64,000 nucleotides of DNA from an uncultured Paracoccaceae bacterium (lineage in GTDB: Bacteria > Pseudomonadota > Alphaproteobacteria > Rhodobacterales > Rhodobacteraceae), in contig CAJJAK010000002.1 of assembly GCA_905182165.1 (NCBI GenBank), positions 124,001-188,000 on the forward strand. Reading direction: 5' to 3'. A program made the translations under genes and the position numbers. Each line of letters begins with the position of its first letter. Within the stretch, counting starts at the first letter, position 1. Positions 9,239-19,351 of the stretch are shown piece by piece. Under the pieces are notes generated by a model. The model had not been told where the DNA came from, ran no database searches, and saw only the letters and a program-made list of their open reading frames with translations.

Positions 9239-10906
9239 TTAATTTCTATTAACTTCAAGCAAGCGTCTAGCTATAACGTCAGCTTGCATTTCAGCAGCAC
9301 CTTCAAAAATATTTAAAATTCTTGAGTCACATAAAAGTCTACTGATTGGATATTCTAAAGCAAAACCATTACCTCCATGGATTTGCAAGCCATTATCAGC
9401 CGCTGCCCAAGCAACTCTGGCACCCAATAACTTAGCCATTCCCGCCTCAAGATCACAACGCCTATCCGCATCTTTTTCTCTAGCACTATAATAAGTTAAT
9501 TGCCGAGAAATCATTATTTCGACAGCCATCATCGCCAGCTTAGAAGATACTCGGGGGAAATCAATTAACGATTTACCAAACTGCTTTCTACTAATTGAAT
9601 AATCTAAAGCTAAATCCAGAGCTGATTGTGCAACACCGATAGCACGAGCAGCAGTTTGTATTCTAGCACTTTCAAAAGTTTGCATTAGCTGCTTAAAACC
9701 CTGACCTTCAACGCCTCCTAATAGATTACTTTCAGACACCTTAAAATTATCAAAGGCTATTTCGTACTCCTTCATGCCTCGATATCCTAAAACCTCAATT
9801 TCACCTCCTGACATGCCAATTGAAGGAAACGGGATTTCATCTGAACCAGCTATCTTCTCAGCCAGAAACATTGATAAACCAGTATAATTGTTAGTGGATG
9901 GATTTGTTCGTGCAAGCAAAGTCATGACATTAGTACGCGAAGCGTGCGTTATCCAAGTCTTGTTTCCAGTAATTTCGTAACCTTCATCTTTTTTTACAGC
10001 CCGCGTAATCAAAGACCCCAAGTCTGATCCAGTACTTGGTTCCGTGAAGACAGCAGTTGGTAAAACACTTGCATCAGCCAATTTTGGTAACCATTTTTGT
10101 TTTTGATCCTCTGTTCCACCACACAAGATAAGTTCAGCAGCTATTTCAGAACGGGTAGCTAACGAGCCAACACCAATATAGCCCCGTGATAACTCTTCTG
10201 AAACAACACACATAGCTGCTTTAGATAATCCAAGCCCACCATACTCTTCCGGGATAGTTAAGCCAAACACACCTAAATCAGCCATCTCAGTAATAATTTC
10301 TAAAGGTATTAGTTCATCTTTTAAATGCCAACTATGTGCATATGGATCAACCTTATCATTAGAAAATCTACGGAATTGCTCACGTACCATTTCTAATTCC
10401 TCATCTAATCCCGAAAAACCAAAAGTAGATACGCCAATTCCATCCTGCATTAACTTAACTAAATATTGACGAGCAGATTGTGTATTACCAAACTTAGATA
10501 GCATCTCAACTTCAGGTATTAGAAAATCGGTGAGGACGGTTGCAGGTAAATCCATATCTTTCAATCGAGCAAATTCAGTTTGGCTCATTGGTATGCCACT
10601 TTGTATTTGACTTAGATATTCCCCAAAGCTGATTTGCAAAAGTAATTTCTCTATCTCATCAAATTTATGGTTTTTGATAGCTATTTCAGCCCAGTAATGC
10701 ATCTGTCTTAATGACTCGATATATGTCGCTATCCAAGCTAAACTATGTGTCTCAAATTGATGTTCATCAAGCTTGGCACTTGATACTCTTCCCTCAACAA
10801 GCGCATACTCTCTGACATGATCAATTGCATGAGATAGTAAAATTTCTAAAGCATTAACAGACTTCGAAGTTAGATCACAAAGATTATTAAGAATTGGGCT
10901 TTTCAT
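9239..10906 (-). CDS. mcd: Methylsuccinyl-CoA dehydrogenase (acyl-CoA dehydrogenase family)
   Basis: Oxidises (2S)-methylsuccinyl-CoA to mesaconyl-CoA in the ethylmalonyl-CoA pathway for acetyl-CoA assimilation, passing electrons to ETF. About 555 residues, longer than ordinary acyl-CoA dehydrogenases because of an N-terminal helical extension (LAWIATYIESLRQMHYWAE, LQISFGEYLSQIQSGIPMSQ) that characterises Mcd. The catalytic region follows: SRGYIGVGSLATRSEIAAEL, AVFTEPSTGSDLGSL, ARAIGVAQSALDLALDYS and QIHGGNGFALEYP. The ATG at 10906 was preferred to an upstream TTG at 10918. The cobalamin adenosyltransferase at 18.5 kb would serve the B12 mutase of this pathway. Confidence 0.8.
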   Translation of the reverse strand: MKSPILNNLCDLTSKSVNALEILLSHAIDHVREYALVEGRVSSAKLDEHQFETHSLAWIATYIESLRQMHYWAEIAIKNHKFDEIEKLLLQISFGEYLSQIQSGIPMSQTEFARLKDMDLPATVLTDFLIPEVEMLSKFGNTQSARQYLVKLMQDGIGVSTFGFSGLDEELEMVREQFRRFSNDKVDPYAHSWHLKDELIPLEIITEMADLGVFGLTIPEEYGGLGLSKAAMCVVSEELSRGYIGVGSLATRSEIAAELILCGGTEDQKQKWLPKLADASVLPTAVFTEPSTGSDLGSLITRAVKKDEGYEITGNKTWITHASRTNVMTLLARTNPSTNNYTGLSMFLAEKIAGSDEIPFPSIGMSGGEIEVLGYRGMKEYEIAFDNFKVSESNLLGGVEGQGFKQLMQTFESARIQTAARAIGVAQSALDLALDYSISRKQFGKSLIDFPRVSSKLAMMAVEIMISRQLTYYSAREKDADRRCDLEAGMAKLLGARVAWAAADNGLQIHGGNGFALEYPISRLLCDSRILNIFEGAAEMQADVIARRLLEVNRN

Positions 10907-11045
10907 ATTATCTCTCAATTAAGATTATTGTTTATAGTATCTATGGTTATATAGTTTTAATTCGAAAAACATCAGGGGTTAAAGTAACAAATGTTAAATA
11001 TGCGTCAAAAAGGAAATAAATGTATAATGGTTATAAAATAATAAT

Positions 11046-11820
11046 ATGGAGATTTTTAATTATTTTAGCTTAGAACTTAGTCCTTTTTTGGTGATCTTAG
11101 TACTATCTATCACCATCTTTGCTGGGATTATTAAAGGTATAGTTGGATTTGCAATGCCTTTAATAATGGTAACTGGTTTTGCCACCTTCTTACCTCTAGA
11201 TTTAGCAATTGTAGCAATGATAATCCCAACTCTAGTTACTAATTTTCAACAAGCTTTTCGGGATGGCATAAACCCTGCGATAATACCTTTAAAGAAATAT
11301 TGGAAATATTTATTAGCTTTTAACAGTTTTAATTAGCAGTCAATTAATGCCTATAATACCAGATCAAACACTGTTTTTGACAATGGGTTTCCCTATTTTT
11401 GGTTTCACTTTATTACAAATATTAAAAATTAGGTTAAAAATCTTTAATGGAAATCAAACAATTACTGAATTAGTTTTTGGTTTCTTTGCGGGTTTTTTTG
11501 GTGGGTTAACAGGCACTTGGGGGCCACCAACTGTCTCATTTTTTCTAACCCAAAACCTGGATAGAAAACTACAATTAAGATCACAAGGTATAATTTATTT
11601 TTTTGGTTCAATTACTTTTATTATTGGACACACAAATACACAACTATTTACATTAACCTCATTAACTTTTTCTACAATATTACTTGTTCCAGCAATTCTG
11701 GGTGTTACTATAGGCAACCGTTTAAGTAGAAGAATGGATAGCAAAAGATATATTATATTGACGCAAATATTGCTTTTGTTGGCCTCAATAAATTTAATAC
11801 GACGTGGGCTCGGGTATTAA
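11046..11820 (+). CDS. TauE/SafE family permease (frameshifted)
   Basis: Membrane permease of the family that exports sulfite or organosulfonates. The first part (11046 to about 11335) carries IFAGIIKGIVGFAMPLIMV and LPLDLAIVAMIIPTLVTNFQQ, the first TauE half-repeat. The second part (about 11335-11820), in another frame, carries FGFFAGFFGGLTGTWGPPTV, the second half-repeat motif, and a closing helix pair. One indel near 11335 restores a normal protein of about 258 residues with seven or eight helices. Substrate cannot be read from the sequence. Confidence 0.8.
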
Positions 11821-11822
11821 AT

Positions 11823-13419
11823 TCATTTGAGTACAATGCCCTTTATGCTATTATCCACATGATCCATATACTGCTCAAAATTAGCAACGAACATGTCAAT
11901 AAGTTTTCTTGCCTGAACATCATATTCTTCAGAGTTTTGCCAAGTTTTCCTTGGATCAAGTAGTTCTGAATTCACACCATCAACAAATATTGGAACTTCA
12001 AAACCAAAATTTTCATCTTTACGAAATTCTCCTTTGAAAATTTCACCTGTCAATGCAGCCGCAAGTAATGTGCGAGTAGCCTGTATTGGCATTCTTTGCC
12101 CTTCACCATAAGGCCCTCCTGTCCAACCAGTGTTTACTAACCAACATTTGGAATCACTACTTGCTATCTTGGCTTTAAGTAAGTTTCCATAAATTTCTGG
12201 TCGTCGGGGCATAAACGGCGCACCAAAACAAGTTGAAAAGGTTGGTTGAGGTTCAGTTACACCAAGCTCCGTACCAGCTACCTTTGAAGTAAATCCTGAT
12301 AGAAAATGATACATAGCTTGTGATGGGGTTAGGCGTGATATTGGAGGTAAAACACCAAACGCATCACAAGTTAACATTACAACATTTTTAGGTGCACCAC
12401 CTAGCGAACTTTCAGAGGCATTTTCAATATAATGTAAGGGATACGCACAACGCATATTTGCAGTTAAACTATCATCTTCAAAATCTAGTTCTTTAGTATT
12501 TGGATCATAGACCATATTTTCGATTACAGTCGCAAATTTTGTAGTAGTTGCAAAAATTTCTGGCTCAGCTTCTTTTGATAAATTTATTGTTTTTGCGTAA
12601 CAGCCACCTTCAAAATTAAACGTTCCTTTTTCTGACCATCCATGCTCATCGTCACCAAGCAGGGTTCTATTTTTATCAGCAGACAGAGTGGTCTTTCCCG
12701 TACCTGAAAGTCCAAAAAAGACAGCCGAATCATTAGGATCATTTAACGCATGATTTGCTGAACAGTGCATTGGCATTACATCTTGCTCCGGCAAAAGATA
12801 ATTAAGCAATGCGAATACTGACTTCTTGTTTTCACCAGCGTATTCGGTTCCACGAAACAATTAATTTTTTAGATAAATTAATTGCGATTACTGTACTTGT
12901 TCTACAGCCATGTTTACTTGGATCAGCCAAAAAAGATGGGCAATTGATGATCGTGTAATCAGAAACAAAATCTGCCAACTCTGATTTATCTGGTCGCCGC
13001 AACAAATGTCGAATAAACAATCCATGCCAAGCTAATTCTGTTATAACTCGGACATTCAACCTATGTTCAGGATCTGCTCCACCATATAAGTCTTGTACAA
13101 AAAAATCCTTGTCTTTCATATGTGTTTTTAAATCTCTTTCGAGAAGATCAAATGCTGATACATCCATAGGAGTGTTGTTCTCCCACCAAATTTTGTCCTC
13201 AACATCTTTAGTTCTAACAATAAACCGATCGTTGGGTGAGCGCCCCGTGTGCTCTCCTGTGCTTACCAATAACACATCACCTATTCCCAGTTCACCCTCT
13301 TTACGATCAACTGCTTCAGATAAGAGCTCAGCTTCATTCAAATTATAAAAAACCTGGCCTACACCCTTAATGCCCTGGTTTGATAATTTGAATAATTGGT
13401 TCACACGTTCTGCAGACAT
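11823..13419 (-). pseudogene. pckA: Phosphoenolpyruvate carboxykinase (ATP) (frameshifted)
   Basis: Converts oxaloacetate to phosphoenolpyruvate, the first step of gluconeogenesis. The N-terminal part (13419 to about 12850) contains [16 protein letters not shown] and [10 protein letters not shown]. The C-terminal frame contains the kinase-1a loop [22 protein letters not shown] and [12 protein letters not shown]. The frames overlap at 12832-12860 and one indel near 12850 rejoins ...NLSKKLIVS with [11 protein letters not shown]. All catalytic motifs survive, so an error or very recent mutation is likely. In many alphaproteobacteria pckA is followed by chvI-chvG and hprK; here hprK is next. Confidence 0.9.
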
Positions 13420-13742
13420 AAAACACCCCTACAATATTCTAACATAAAACATTGAATATTGAATTTTAAAATTGACAGCATGGACTTAAGCCATTTAATG
13501 ACTCTGTCAAAATTTTACGATAAAATCAATACAAGATCCCTTAATATATACAAAATTTTTGAATATAATTTTTTTAATTAAACAATATACATAATGTAAA
13601 ATACATAATTAATTATTTTTCCCCGAATCTTTAAAAACTGTTAATATTGAGTTTAATTGCGAAAAATAAATCATAATTAATTCCAAAAATTTTATTAATT
13701 TTAATAAAGTGCCTTAAAATATGCTACAAAGAATATATTAAC
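13420..13742. other. AT-rich intergenic region where chvI/chvG would be expected
   Basis: 323 bases between the divergent pckA and hprK starts. No open frame of useful length, tRNA or clear hairpin is seen. The DNA is extremely AT-rich. It must contain both promoters; a TTGACA occurs at about 13469 on the + strand but no convincing -10 partner is seen. In many alphaproteobacteria the two-component genes chvI and chvG occupy this interval. Confidence 0.6.
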
Positions 13743-14156
13743 TTGAATAATAATTCTCAAATAAATCTGCATGCAACTGCAGTCTCAGTTGCAAACAAAG
13801 GCTTATTGATTCTAGGGGCTTCAGGTAGCGGAAAATCAAAATTAGCATTGGCAATGCTAACTCACGGTGCCAAACTTATCTCTGATGATCAAGTTTTGTT
13901 AAAAACTGATACAGATAAAATAATCTTATCCGCACCTTGCTCAATCATAGGTAAAATAGAAGCTAGGTATATTGGAATTCTTAATGTACCTGCAGTTTCT
14001 GCCCAACTTTTTCTAGCAATAGATCTCGATAAAGATGAGCCAGAAAGATTACCTAAAAAAAAATTCATAGAGTACTTTGGAAAAAGAATTCAGCTTTTAA
14101 ATGGTAAAAATATTAAAGGCTTAGAATACAGTCTTATACAATTATTAAAAAATTGA
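13743..14156 (+). CDS. hprK: HPr kinase/phosphorylase, short alphaproteobacterial form
   Basis: Phosphorylates HPr on its regulatory serine. 137 residues, the short form that keeps only the catalytic domain. LHATAVSVANKG leads to the Walker A loop GASGSGKS (about residues 25-32), followed by GAKLISDDQVLL. The frame has no upstream ATG and the start is taken as TTG at 13743, which is uncertain. It is followed by rapZ, an EIIA and HPr, its substrate, the classical alphaproteobacterial regulatory PTS block. Confidence 0.87.
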   Translation: MNNNSQINLHATAVSVANKGLLILGASGSGKSKLALAMLTHGAKLISDDQVLLKTDTDKIILSAPCSIIGKIEARYIGILNVPAVSAQLFLAIDLDKDEPERLPKKKFIEYFGKRIQLLNGKNIKGLEYSLIQLLKN

Positions 14157-14178
14157 TTATCGATTGGAGGTGTTTAGA

Positions 14179-15072
14179 GTGAATAAAAGAAAAAATATTG
14201 ATCTAGTGATTATTACTGGACCTTCCGGTGCACCTCCACCAAGTGTTATTTTCGAAAAAATGGAGGATTTAGGATTTGAAGCTTTTGATAATCTTCCTTT
14301 ATCTCTTCTACCGTTACTTATATCAGGTGCTCAAAAAGACCACCCCTTAGCTTTAGGGATAGATCTGAGAAATAGAGATTTTTCAAATAACAAACTTGTT
14401 GAGGTTATTAATACAATTAATTCTGATGCTGATTTTAAATGCAGCTTATTGTATCTCGATTGTTCTGACCGCGTTTTACTTCGAAGATACGCCGAAACCC
14501 GCCGGAGACACCCTTTAGCACATAATCAAGGTGCAGAAATTGGAATTGAAAAAGAGAAATCACTTTTAGCATCGTTATCACTTAATGCAGATAGTTTAAT
14601 CAACACCTCTGAAATGACCCCACACGATTTAAAATTTCAGATAGAAAAATTATATGGGGTAAATAATCTGAAACAAGCTATGAATGTTCATGTTCATAGC
14701 TTTGCATACAAAAGGGGGGTGCCTAGATCGGTAGATATGGTGATCGATTGCAGGTTCTTAAGAAACCCCCATTGGGAGCTCAAGCTGCGGAAACTTACAG
14801 GACTAGACAGTTTAGTGCAAAGCCACATCCGATCTGATCCAAAATTTGATGTTTTTATTGAAAAACTAGAAAATCTCATTGATTTTTTAATTCCAGCTTA
14901 CGAAAATGAAGGGAAATCATACTTCAATATGAGTTTTGGCTGCACAGGAGGAAGACATAGATCTGTTTTTATCACTGAGCTGATTACAGAAACACTTGCA
15001 AAACAGAACATACGAGTGTCTAAGAGGCATTTAGAATTAGAACGTCTGGGCTTAGAAATAGAACTAAATTAA
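14179..15072 (+). CDS. rapZ: RNase adapter/nucleotide-binding protein RapZ (YvcJ family) with altered P-loop
   Basis: Nucleotide-binding regulator encoded between hprK and PTS genes. GTG at 14179 is the preferred start because GGAGG (14166-14170) lies eight bases upstream. About 297 residues. The family pattern is clear: MEDLGFEAFDNLPLSLLP, DIRN-type LRNRDFSN, YAETRRRHPLA, the C-terminal FLRNPHWELKLRKLTG and FGCTGGRHRSV. The Walker A loop is abnormal: instead of GxSGAGKS it reads GPSGAPPPS (residues 14-22), so the invariant Gly-Lys is replaced by three prolines. Whether it binds nucleotide is therefore doubtful. Confidence 0.87.
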   Translation: MNKRKNIDLVIITGPSGAPPPSVIFEKMEDLGFEAFDNLPLSLLPLLISGAQKDHPLALGIDLRNRDFSNNKLVEVINTINSDADFKCSLLYLDCSDRVLLRRYAETRRRHPLAHNQGAEIGIEKEKSLLASLSLNADSLINTSEMTPHDLKFQIEKLYGVNNLKQAMNVHVHSFAYKRGVPRSVDMVIDCRFLRNPHWELKLRKLTGLDSLVQSHIRSDPKFDVFIEKLENLIDFLIPAYENEGKSYFNMSFGCTGGRHRSVFITELITETLAKQNIRVSKRHLELERLGLEIELN

Positions 15073-15084
15073 TTAGGACATGCT

Positions 15085-15471
15085 TTGATCGGAATCGTAA
15101 TAGTTGCACACGGGGGCCTAGCGGTAGAATATAAATCTGCATTAGAGCACGTTGTGGGAATACAAAATAATTTGATTGCGATTGGAATTGAAGAAAATCA
15201 CGATCGAAAACAGAAGACAAAAGAAATTTGTGACTGTGTCAATAAAGTAGATTCTGGCGCAGGGGTAATTTTAGTAACTGATCTATTTGGCGGAACGCCA
15301 TCTAACCTTTCACTCGAATCTTGCTCAAAAGAAAACAGGATAATTGTTTATGAAATTAACTTACCAATGTTGGTAAAATTAGCAAAAAGCCGCAAAATGA
15401 ATGTTAGGGACGCAGTTAGAGAAGCCCTAGAAGCGGGCCGTAAATATATTAATAGCCACAGTTGTCAGTAA
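15085..15471 (+). CDS. PTS EIIA component, mannose family
   Basis: Regulatory phosphocarrier accepting phosphate from HPr. 128 residues with the phosphorylatable His at residue 9 in IVIVAHGGLA and the conserved LVTDLFGGTPSNLS segment (about residues 67-80). No EIIB, EIIC or EIID domains are fused or nearby, so a regulatory rather than sugar-transport role is inferred. Start is TTG at 15085 with AGGA seven bases upstream; the nearby ATG is out of frame. The stop is one base from ptsH. Confidence 0.9.
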   Translation: MIGIVIVAHGGLAVEYKSALEHVVGIQNNLIAIGIEENHDRKQKTKEICDCVNKVDSGAGVILVTDLFGGTPSNLSLESCSKENRIIVYEINLPMLVKLAKSRKMNVRDAVREALEAGRKYINSHSCQ

Positions 15472-15472
15472 G

Positions 15473-15745
15473 ATGATTTTTAAAACTAAACGTACAATTA
15501 TTAATGAAAAAGGATTGCATGCTAGAGCATCTGCTAAACTTGTGGAAACTGTGGAGAGCTTTGATGCCAAGGCTAATATTTCTAAAGATGATTTGAGCGT
15601 ATCAGGTGATAGTATCATGGGATTATTAATGTTAGCCGCAGCAAAGGGTAGTCAGATAGATGTTGAAACTAGTGGACCAGAAGCTGAAAAACTCTCAGAT
15701 GCGATAGCTGCGTTGATTTCAAATCGTTTCGAAGAAGAGACTTGA
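15473..15745 (+). CDS. ptsH: Phosphocarrier protein HPr
   Basis: Small phosphotransfer protein of the PTS. 90 residues with the active-site His16 in EKGLHARASAKLV and the regulatory Ser47 in GDSIMGLLMLAAAKGS, the site used by HprK, which is encoded three genes upstream. It begins one base after the EIIA stop. Enzyme I is not in the window. Confidence 0.95.
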   Translation: MIFKTKRTIINEKGLHARASAKLVETVESFDAKANISKDDLSVSGDSIMGLLMLAAAKGSQIDVETSGPEAEKLSDAIAALISNRFEEET

Positions 15746-15775
15746 GTGATTAATTTTTAAATTAAGGATCTTATA

Positions 15776-16636
15776 TTGTCAGAAAATAAAATTCCAAAAA
15801 TAGGAGACCCTACCTACAAACCTTATGATGGTAAAAATCTATCCTATGCAGGAACTTTTACGAGTCCTTTAAAAATAGCCGTAATCAAAGTGATGGAAAT
15901 AACAACTGGGAAAATTAAACTTATGCGTCTCGTACGAGAATATGAGAAAACACAAAAAAAAGAAAATGAAAGCTTTTGGAGTAAAGCTTTAAGTCATCTA
16001 CGCATAAACTTAACCACACCCGATACTCAGATAAAAAAAATACCAAAATCAGGACCAGTGATTATAGTAGCCAATCATCCTCACGGTTTGGTTGATGGTT
16101 TAGTTTTAGCAGAATTGACGAATAGAATCAGACAAGACTTCAAAATCTTGACTAGATCTCTACTGACCAATGTGCCCGAAATTCAATATCATATGTTACC
16201 AGTAGCTTTTCCACACGAGCAAAACTCTGTTAGATTGAACCTTAACATGAGAAAACTTGCTATGACACATCTTAAAGAAGGTGGATCAGTTATACTCTTT
16301 CCAGCAGGGGCTGTGGCAACATCTCCAGGGTGGTTTAACGACGCAATTGAAGGAGAATGGCTTCCATTCACTGCAAAGATGATATTGAAATCTAACGCTG
16401 AAGTCGTTCCAATATATTTTTCAGGACAAAATAGTCGCTGGTTCCAATGGGCAAATAAAATTTCTACAACTATCAGACAGGGATTGCTGTTGCACGAAAT
16501 CGTTTATGCAATGCACAAGAAGCAAAGTCCTATTATTGGCAATTCTGTAACAAGAGTAGAACTAGAAAAATACGATGGTGATCCACGTGGATTAATGCAT
16601 TATCTTCGGAATAAGACATTACAACTTCAAAAATAA
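15776..16636 (+). CDS. Lysophospholipid acyltransferase family protein (PlsC-like)
   Basis: A glycerolipid acyltransferase-type protein of 286 residues. Acyltransferase block I is VIIVANHPHGLVDGLVLAEL (about residues 99-118), followed by an FPAGAVATSPG segment equivalent to block III and PIYFSGQNSRWF. It resembles the larger LPLAT proteins linked to lipid A or ornithine lipid modification more than minimal PlsC. TTG at 15776 with AAGGA upstream is the start used. It ends next to a hairpin terminator. The exact acyl acceptor is unknown. Confidence 0.78.
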   Translation: MSENKIPKIGDPTYKPYDGKNLSYAGTFTSPLKIAVIKVMEITTGKIKLMRLVREYEKTQKKENESFWSKALSHLRINLTTPDTQIKKIPKSGPVIIVANHPHGLVDGLVLAELTNRIRQDFKILTRSLLTNVPEIQYHMLPVAFPHEQNSVRLNLNMRKLAMTHLKEGGSVILFPAGAVATSPGWFNDAIEGEWLPFTAKMILKSNAEVVPIYFSGQNSRWFQWANKISTTIRQGLLLHEIVYAMHKKQSPIIGNSVTRVELEKYDGDPRGLMHYLRNKTLQLQK

Positions 16637-16639
16637 GAA

Positions 16640-16659
16640 AGGCCGCTTTCTAGCGGCCT
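16640..16659. terminator. Hairpin terminator between convergent genes
   Basis: A perfect eight-base inverted repeat AGGCCGCT-TTCT-AGCGGCCT immediately after the acyltransferase stop, with a T-rich stretch (TCTTTTAG) on the + side. It is the GC-richest short element in an AT-rich neighbourhood and sits between two convergent genes, so it may serve both. Confidence 0.8.
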
Positions 16660-16684
16660 CAAATCTTTTAGTAAATTTTATGTG

Positions 16685-17611
16685 TTACAATGCATCTGTC
16701 AGTTTAGGCACTGCCTCAAACAAATCAGCAACCAATCCATAGTCAGCAACCTGAAAAATTGGTGCTTCTTCATCCTTGTTTATCGCAACTATGACTTTAC
16801 TATCTTTCATTCCAGCGAGATGCTGTATCGCACCAGAAATACCACACGCAATATACAAATCAGGTGCAACAACCTTACCAGTTTGCCCCACCTGCCAATC
16901 ATTTGGTGCATAACCAGAATCAACAGCAGCTCTAGAAGCACCTACTGCAGCATTTAATTTATCAGCCATTGCTTCAATTATCGCAAAACTTTCCTTAGAA
17001 CCAACTCCACGGCCACCAGAAACTACAATCCTAGCCGACGTTAACTCTGGTCGGTCTGATGCCTGAACTTTATCTTCTACCCATACAGATAGTGTAGGAT
17101 CAGATACTGCCAATAGAGTTTCAACAACTGCTGCACCACCTTCTCCACTGGCATCAAAGCCTGCAGTTCTTATTGATAACACTTTAAACTTGTCAGATGA
17201 TTTCACAGTTTGAATAGCATTGCCCGCATAAATTGGCCGCTCAAATGTATTACCATCCACAATAGCTGTAATATCAGAAATTATCATAACGTCTAATAAT
17301 GCTGCTACACGCGGTAAGATATTTTTGGCTAGTGATGTTGCCGGTGCTATAATATGCTCATAATTTGAGGATATTGATACTATCAAATCTGAAACAGGTT
17401 CTGCTAATCCATTTCCATACGAAATGTCTTCAGCACATAAAACTTTAGCCACTCCATCTAATTTCGCTAAAGATTGAGCAGCAGTATTACAGCCACTTGA
17501 CGCACATAATATGGTCACATCTCCTAATGCTTTTGCCGCCGTGAGCGCTTTTGCTGTCTGATCTATAGAAACTTCTCCAGACAACACCTCTGCTAAAAGT
17601 AGTACCGCCAT
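16685..17611 (-). CDS. etfA: Electron transfer flavoprotein subunit alpha
   Basis: FAD-binding subunit of ETF, which carries electrons from acyl-CoA and dimethylglycine/sarcosine-type dehydrogenases to the quinone pool. 308 residues. The C-terminal FAD domain is clear: [16 protein letters not shown] (about 198-213), [20 protein letters not shown], and [20 protein letters not shown] with [15 protein letters not shown]. It follows etfB directly. Likely donors in this window are Mcd and the two DMGDH-like enzymes. Confidence 0.95.
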   Translation of the reverse strand: MAVLLLAEVLSGEVSIDQTAKALTAAKALGDVTILCASSGCNTAAQSLAKLDGVAKVLCAEDISYGNGLAEPVSDLIVSISSNYEHIIAPATSLAKNILPRVAALLDVMIISDITAIVDGNTFERPIYAGNAIQTVKSSDKFKVLSIRTAGFDASGEGGAAVVETLLAVSDPTLSVWVEDKVQASDRPELTSARIVVSGGRGVGSKESFAIIEAMADKLNAAVGASRAAVDSGYAPNDWQVGQTGKVVAPDLYIACGISGAIQHLAGMKDSKVIVAINKDEEAPIFQVADYGLVADLFEAVPKLTDAL

Positions 17612-18373
17612 TTATATCACTCCTGCTTCATCTTTAAGTTTTGCAACCAATTCAGCCACATCGGCAACCTTTACGCCAGCTGCTCTTGCTGCGGGTTCAG
17701 TCGTATTAACAATTTCCAACCGTGGAGAGATATCAACACCATAATCAGCAGGTGTTTTTTCATCTAAAGGTTTTCTTTTTGCTTTCATGATATTTGGAAG
17801 AGATGCATATCGAGGTTCATTTAATCTCAAGTCAACAGTCACAACCGCTGGCATATTAATTTTTATTGTTTGCAAACCACCGTCAACCTCTCGGGTCACT
17901 ATCGCTTTGTCCCCGTCTATCTCTAATTCTGATACAAATGTGCCTTGGCTCCAACCAGCCAATGCAGCCAACATTTGGCCAGTTGCATTCATATCATTAT
18001 CGATAGCTTGTTTTCCACATAAAACCAAACCAGGTTCTTCTGCATCAATCACACCTTTTAATAACTTAGCAACTGTTAAGGGCTCCATATCCGTGTGTAC
18101 ATCCTCAGTACAAACAATTAAAATTGCTCTATCTGCTCCCATAGCTAAGGCCGTTCTCAAAGTTTCTTGAGATTGCTTAACACCAACAGAAACTGCGATA
18201 ATCTCTTCGACTTTACCTTTTTCTTTTAATCTTAAAGCTTCTTCAACTGCTATTTCATCAAATGGGTTCATGGACATTTTTACATTAGCCAGATCTACTC
18301 CAGTTCCATCTGACTTCACCCGAACTTTCACATTGTAATCTATTACACGCTTTACAGGCACCAATACCTTCAT
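17612..18373 (-). CDS. etfB: Electron transfer flavoprotein subunit beta
   Basis: AMP-binding partner of EtfA. 253 residues, with [20 protein letters not shown] at the start, [18 protein letters not shown], and the conserved [24 protein letters not shown] segment near residue 180-203, the ETF beta signature region. Its stop abuts the etfA start, so the two are cotranscribed. It lies downstream of the cobalamin adenosyltransferase pair, separated by about 140 bases. Confidence 0.95.
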   Translation of the reverse strand: MKVLVPVKRVIDYNVKVRVKSDGTGVDLANVKMSMNPFDEIAVEEALRLKEKGKVEEIIAVSVGVKQSQETLRTALAMGADRAILIVCTEDVHTDMEPLTVAKLLKGVIDAEEPGLVLCGKQAIDNDMNATGQMLAALAGWSQGTFVSELEIDGDKAIVTREVDGGLQTIKINMPAVVTVDLRLNEPRYASLPNIMKAKRKPLDEKTPADYGVDISPRLEIVNTTEPAARAAGVKVADVAELVAKLKDEAGVI

Positions 18374-18511
18374 ACCGCTTCACTCCTGTTAATCAATTAA
18401 ACGCCTTATTTAGGCGAGATTCGTTTCTATAAACTCGATTTAATGAAAAGTTGCCAACACTAAAAGTAAAAAATTCACATGATGCCCCTTAATAAACCTT
18501 TTAAGCATGTT

Positions 18512-19084
18512 TTATCTATGAGCTCCTGGAACCCAAAGCACATCATTTTGACCATTTTCATTAGCAATTCTTGACGCAACAAAGAACCAATCTGATAACC
18601 TATTTAAATATTTTATAGCCATATCATTAACTTTTTCAGTTTGACTCAGTTCTACCGCCAAGCGCTCAGCTCGGCGACTGACTGTTCTGCATAAATGTAA
18701 ATGAGCCGCTAACTCAGATCCCCCAGGTAAAATAAAACTTTTTAAAGCTGTTAGATTTTTGTTCATTTCATCAATCTCTACCTCTAACCTATCTACTTGA
18801 GACTGAACCATTCTAAGAGGTGGATATTTAGCAGATGCATCTTTATCTATATTTGGACGGCACATATCAGCACCTAAATCAAACAAGTCATTTTGTATCG
18901 CTGCTAATTTTTTATCTAAAGCACCATCACAATACAGTCTCGCCATACCAACTGTAGCGTTTGTTTCGTCAACTGAACCGTAAGAATTAACTCTAATCGA
19001 ATATTTGGGCACTCTCGTTCCATCACCCAACCCTGTATCACCACCATCTCCAGTACGGGTATATATTTTATTTAATACGACCAT
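18512..19084 (-). CDS. Cob(I)yrinic acid a,c-diamide/cobalamin adenosyltransferase, PduO type
   Basis: Attaches the 5'-deoxyadenosyl group to cob(I)alamin, producing coenzyme B12. 190 residues. The N-terminal nucleotide-binding motif YTRTGDGGDTGLGDG (about 8-22) and the helical-bundle signatures SYGSVDETNATVG, LHLCRTVSRRAERLAVEL and YLNRLSDWFFVASR are all present. AdoCbl is needed by methylmalonyl/ethylmalonyl-CoA mutases, consistent with mcd at 9.2 kb. It follows the HIG1-type gene with no gap, a pairing common in alphaproteobacteria. Confidence 0.93.
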   Translation of the reverse strand: MVVLNKIYTRTGDGGDTGLGDGTRVPKYSIRVNSYGSVDETNATVGMARLYCDGALDKKLAAIQNDLFDLGADMCRPNIDKDASAKYPPLRMVQSQVDRLEVEIDEMNKNLTALKSFILPGGSELAAHLHLCRTVSRRAERLAVELSQTEKVNDMAIKYLNRLSDWFFVASRIANENGQNDVLWVPGAHR

Positions 19085-19291
19085 TTATGCCCCTCTTCCT
19101 TTAATCAATATGTAAATCAAAATCATAACAACTGCTACGGCTTGAGCATAAATTCTATAACGCATTAGGCGATTAGAATATTTTCTATTGAACTCACCAC
19201 CTTTACTAAAACTGATGACCCCAATCATTAAAATAACAAGCACTAGCAAACACGAGGCCGTTACAATCCAAAAGAGGGGGTCATTGCTCAT
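19085..19291 (-). CDS. Twin-transmembrane protein, HIG1 domain type
   Basis: A 68-residue membrane protein with two helices: WIVTASCLLVLVILMIGVI near the start and AQAVAVVMILIYILI near the end. They are joined by a basic loop (FNRKYSNRLMRYRIYAQ) that matches the hypoxia-induced HIG1 family pattern. HIG1 proteins are linked to respiratory complex assembly in other organisms; the function here is not known. The stop abuts the adenosyltransferase start. Confidence 0.85.
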   Translation of the reverse strand: MSNDPLFWIVTASCLLVLVILMIGVISFSKGGEFNRKYSNRLMRYRIYAQAVAVVMILIYILIKGRGA

Positions 19292-19351
19292 TTAATTTCT
19301 CCATTAGACACACATAGGCCGAGATGCAGAAAAAGCGAAGCTTAATTTAGC

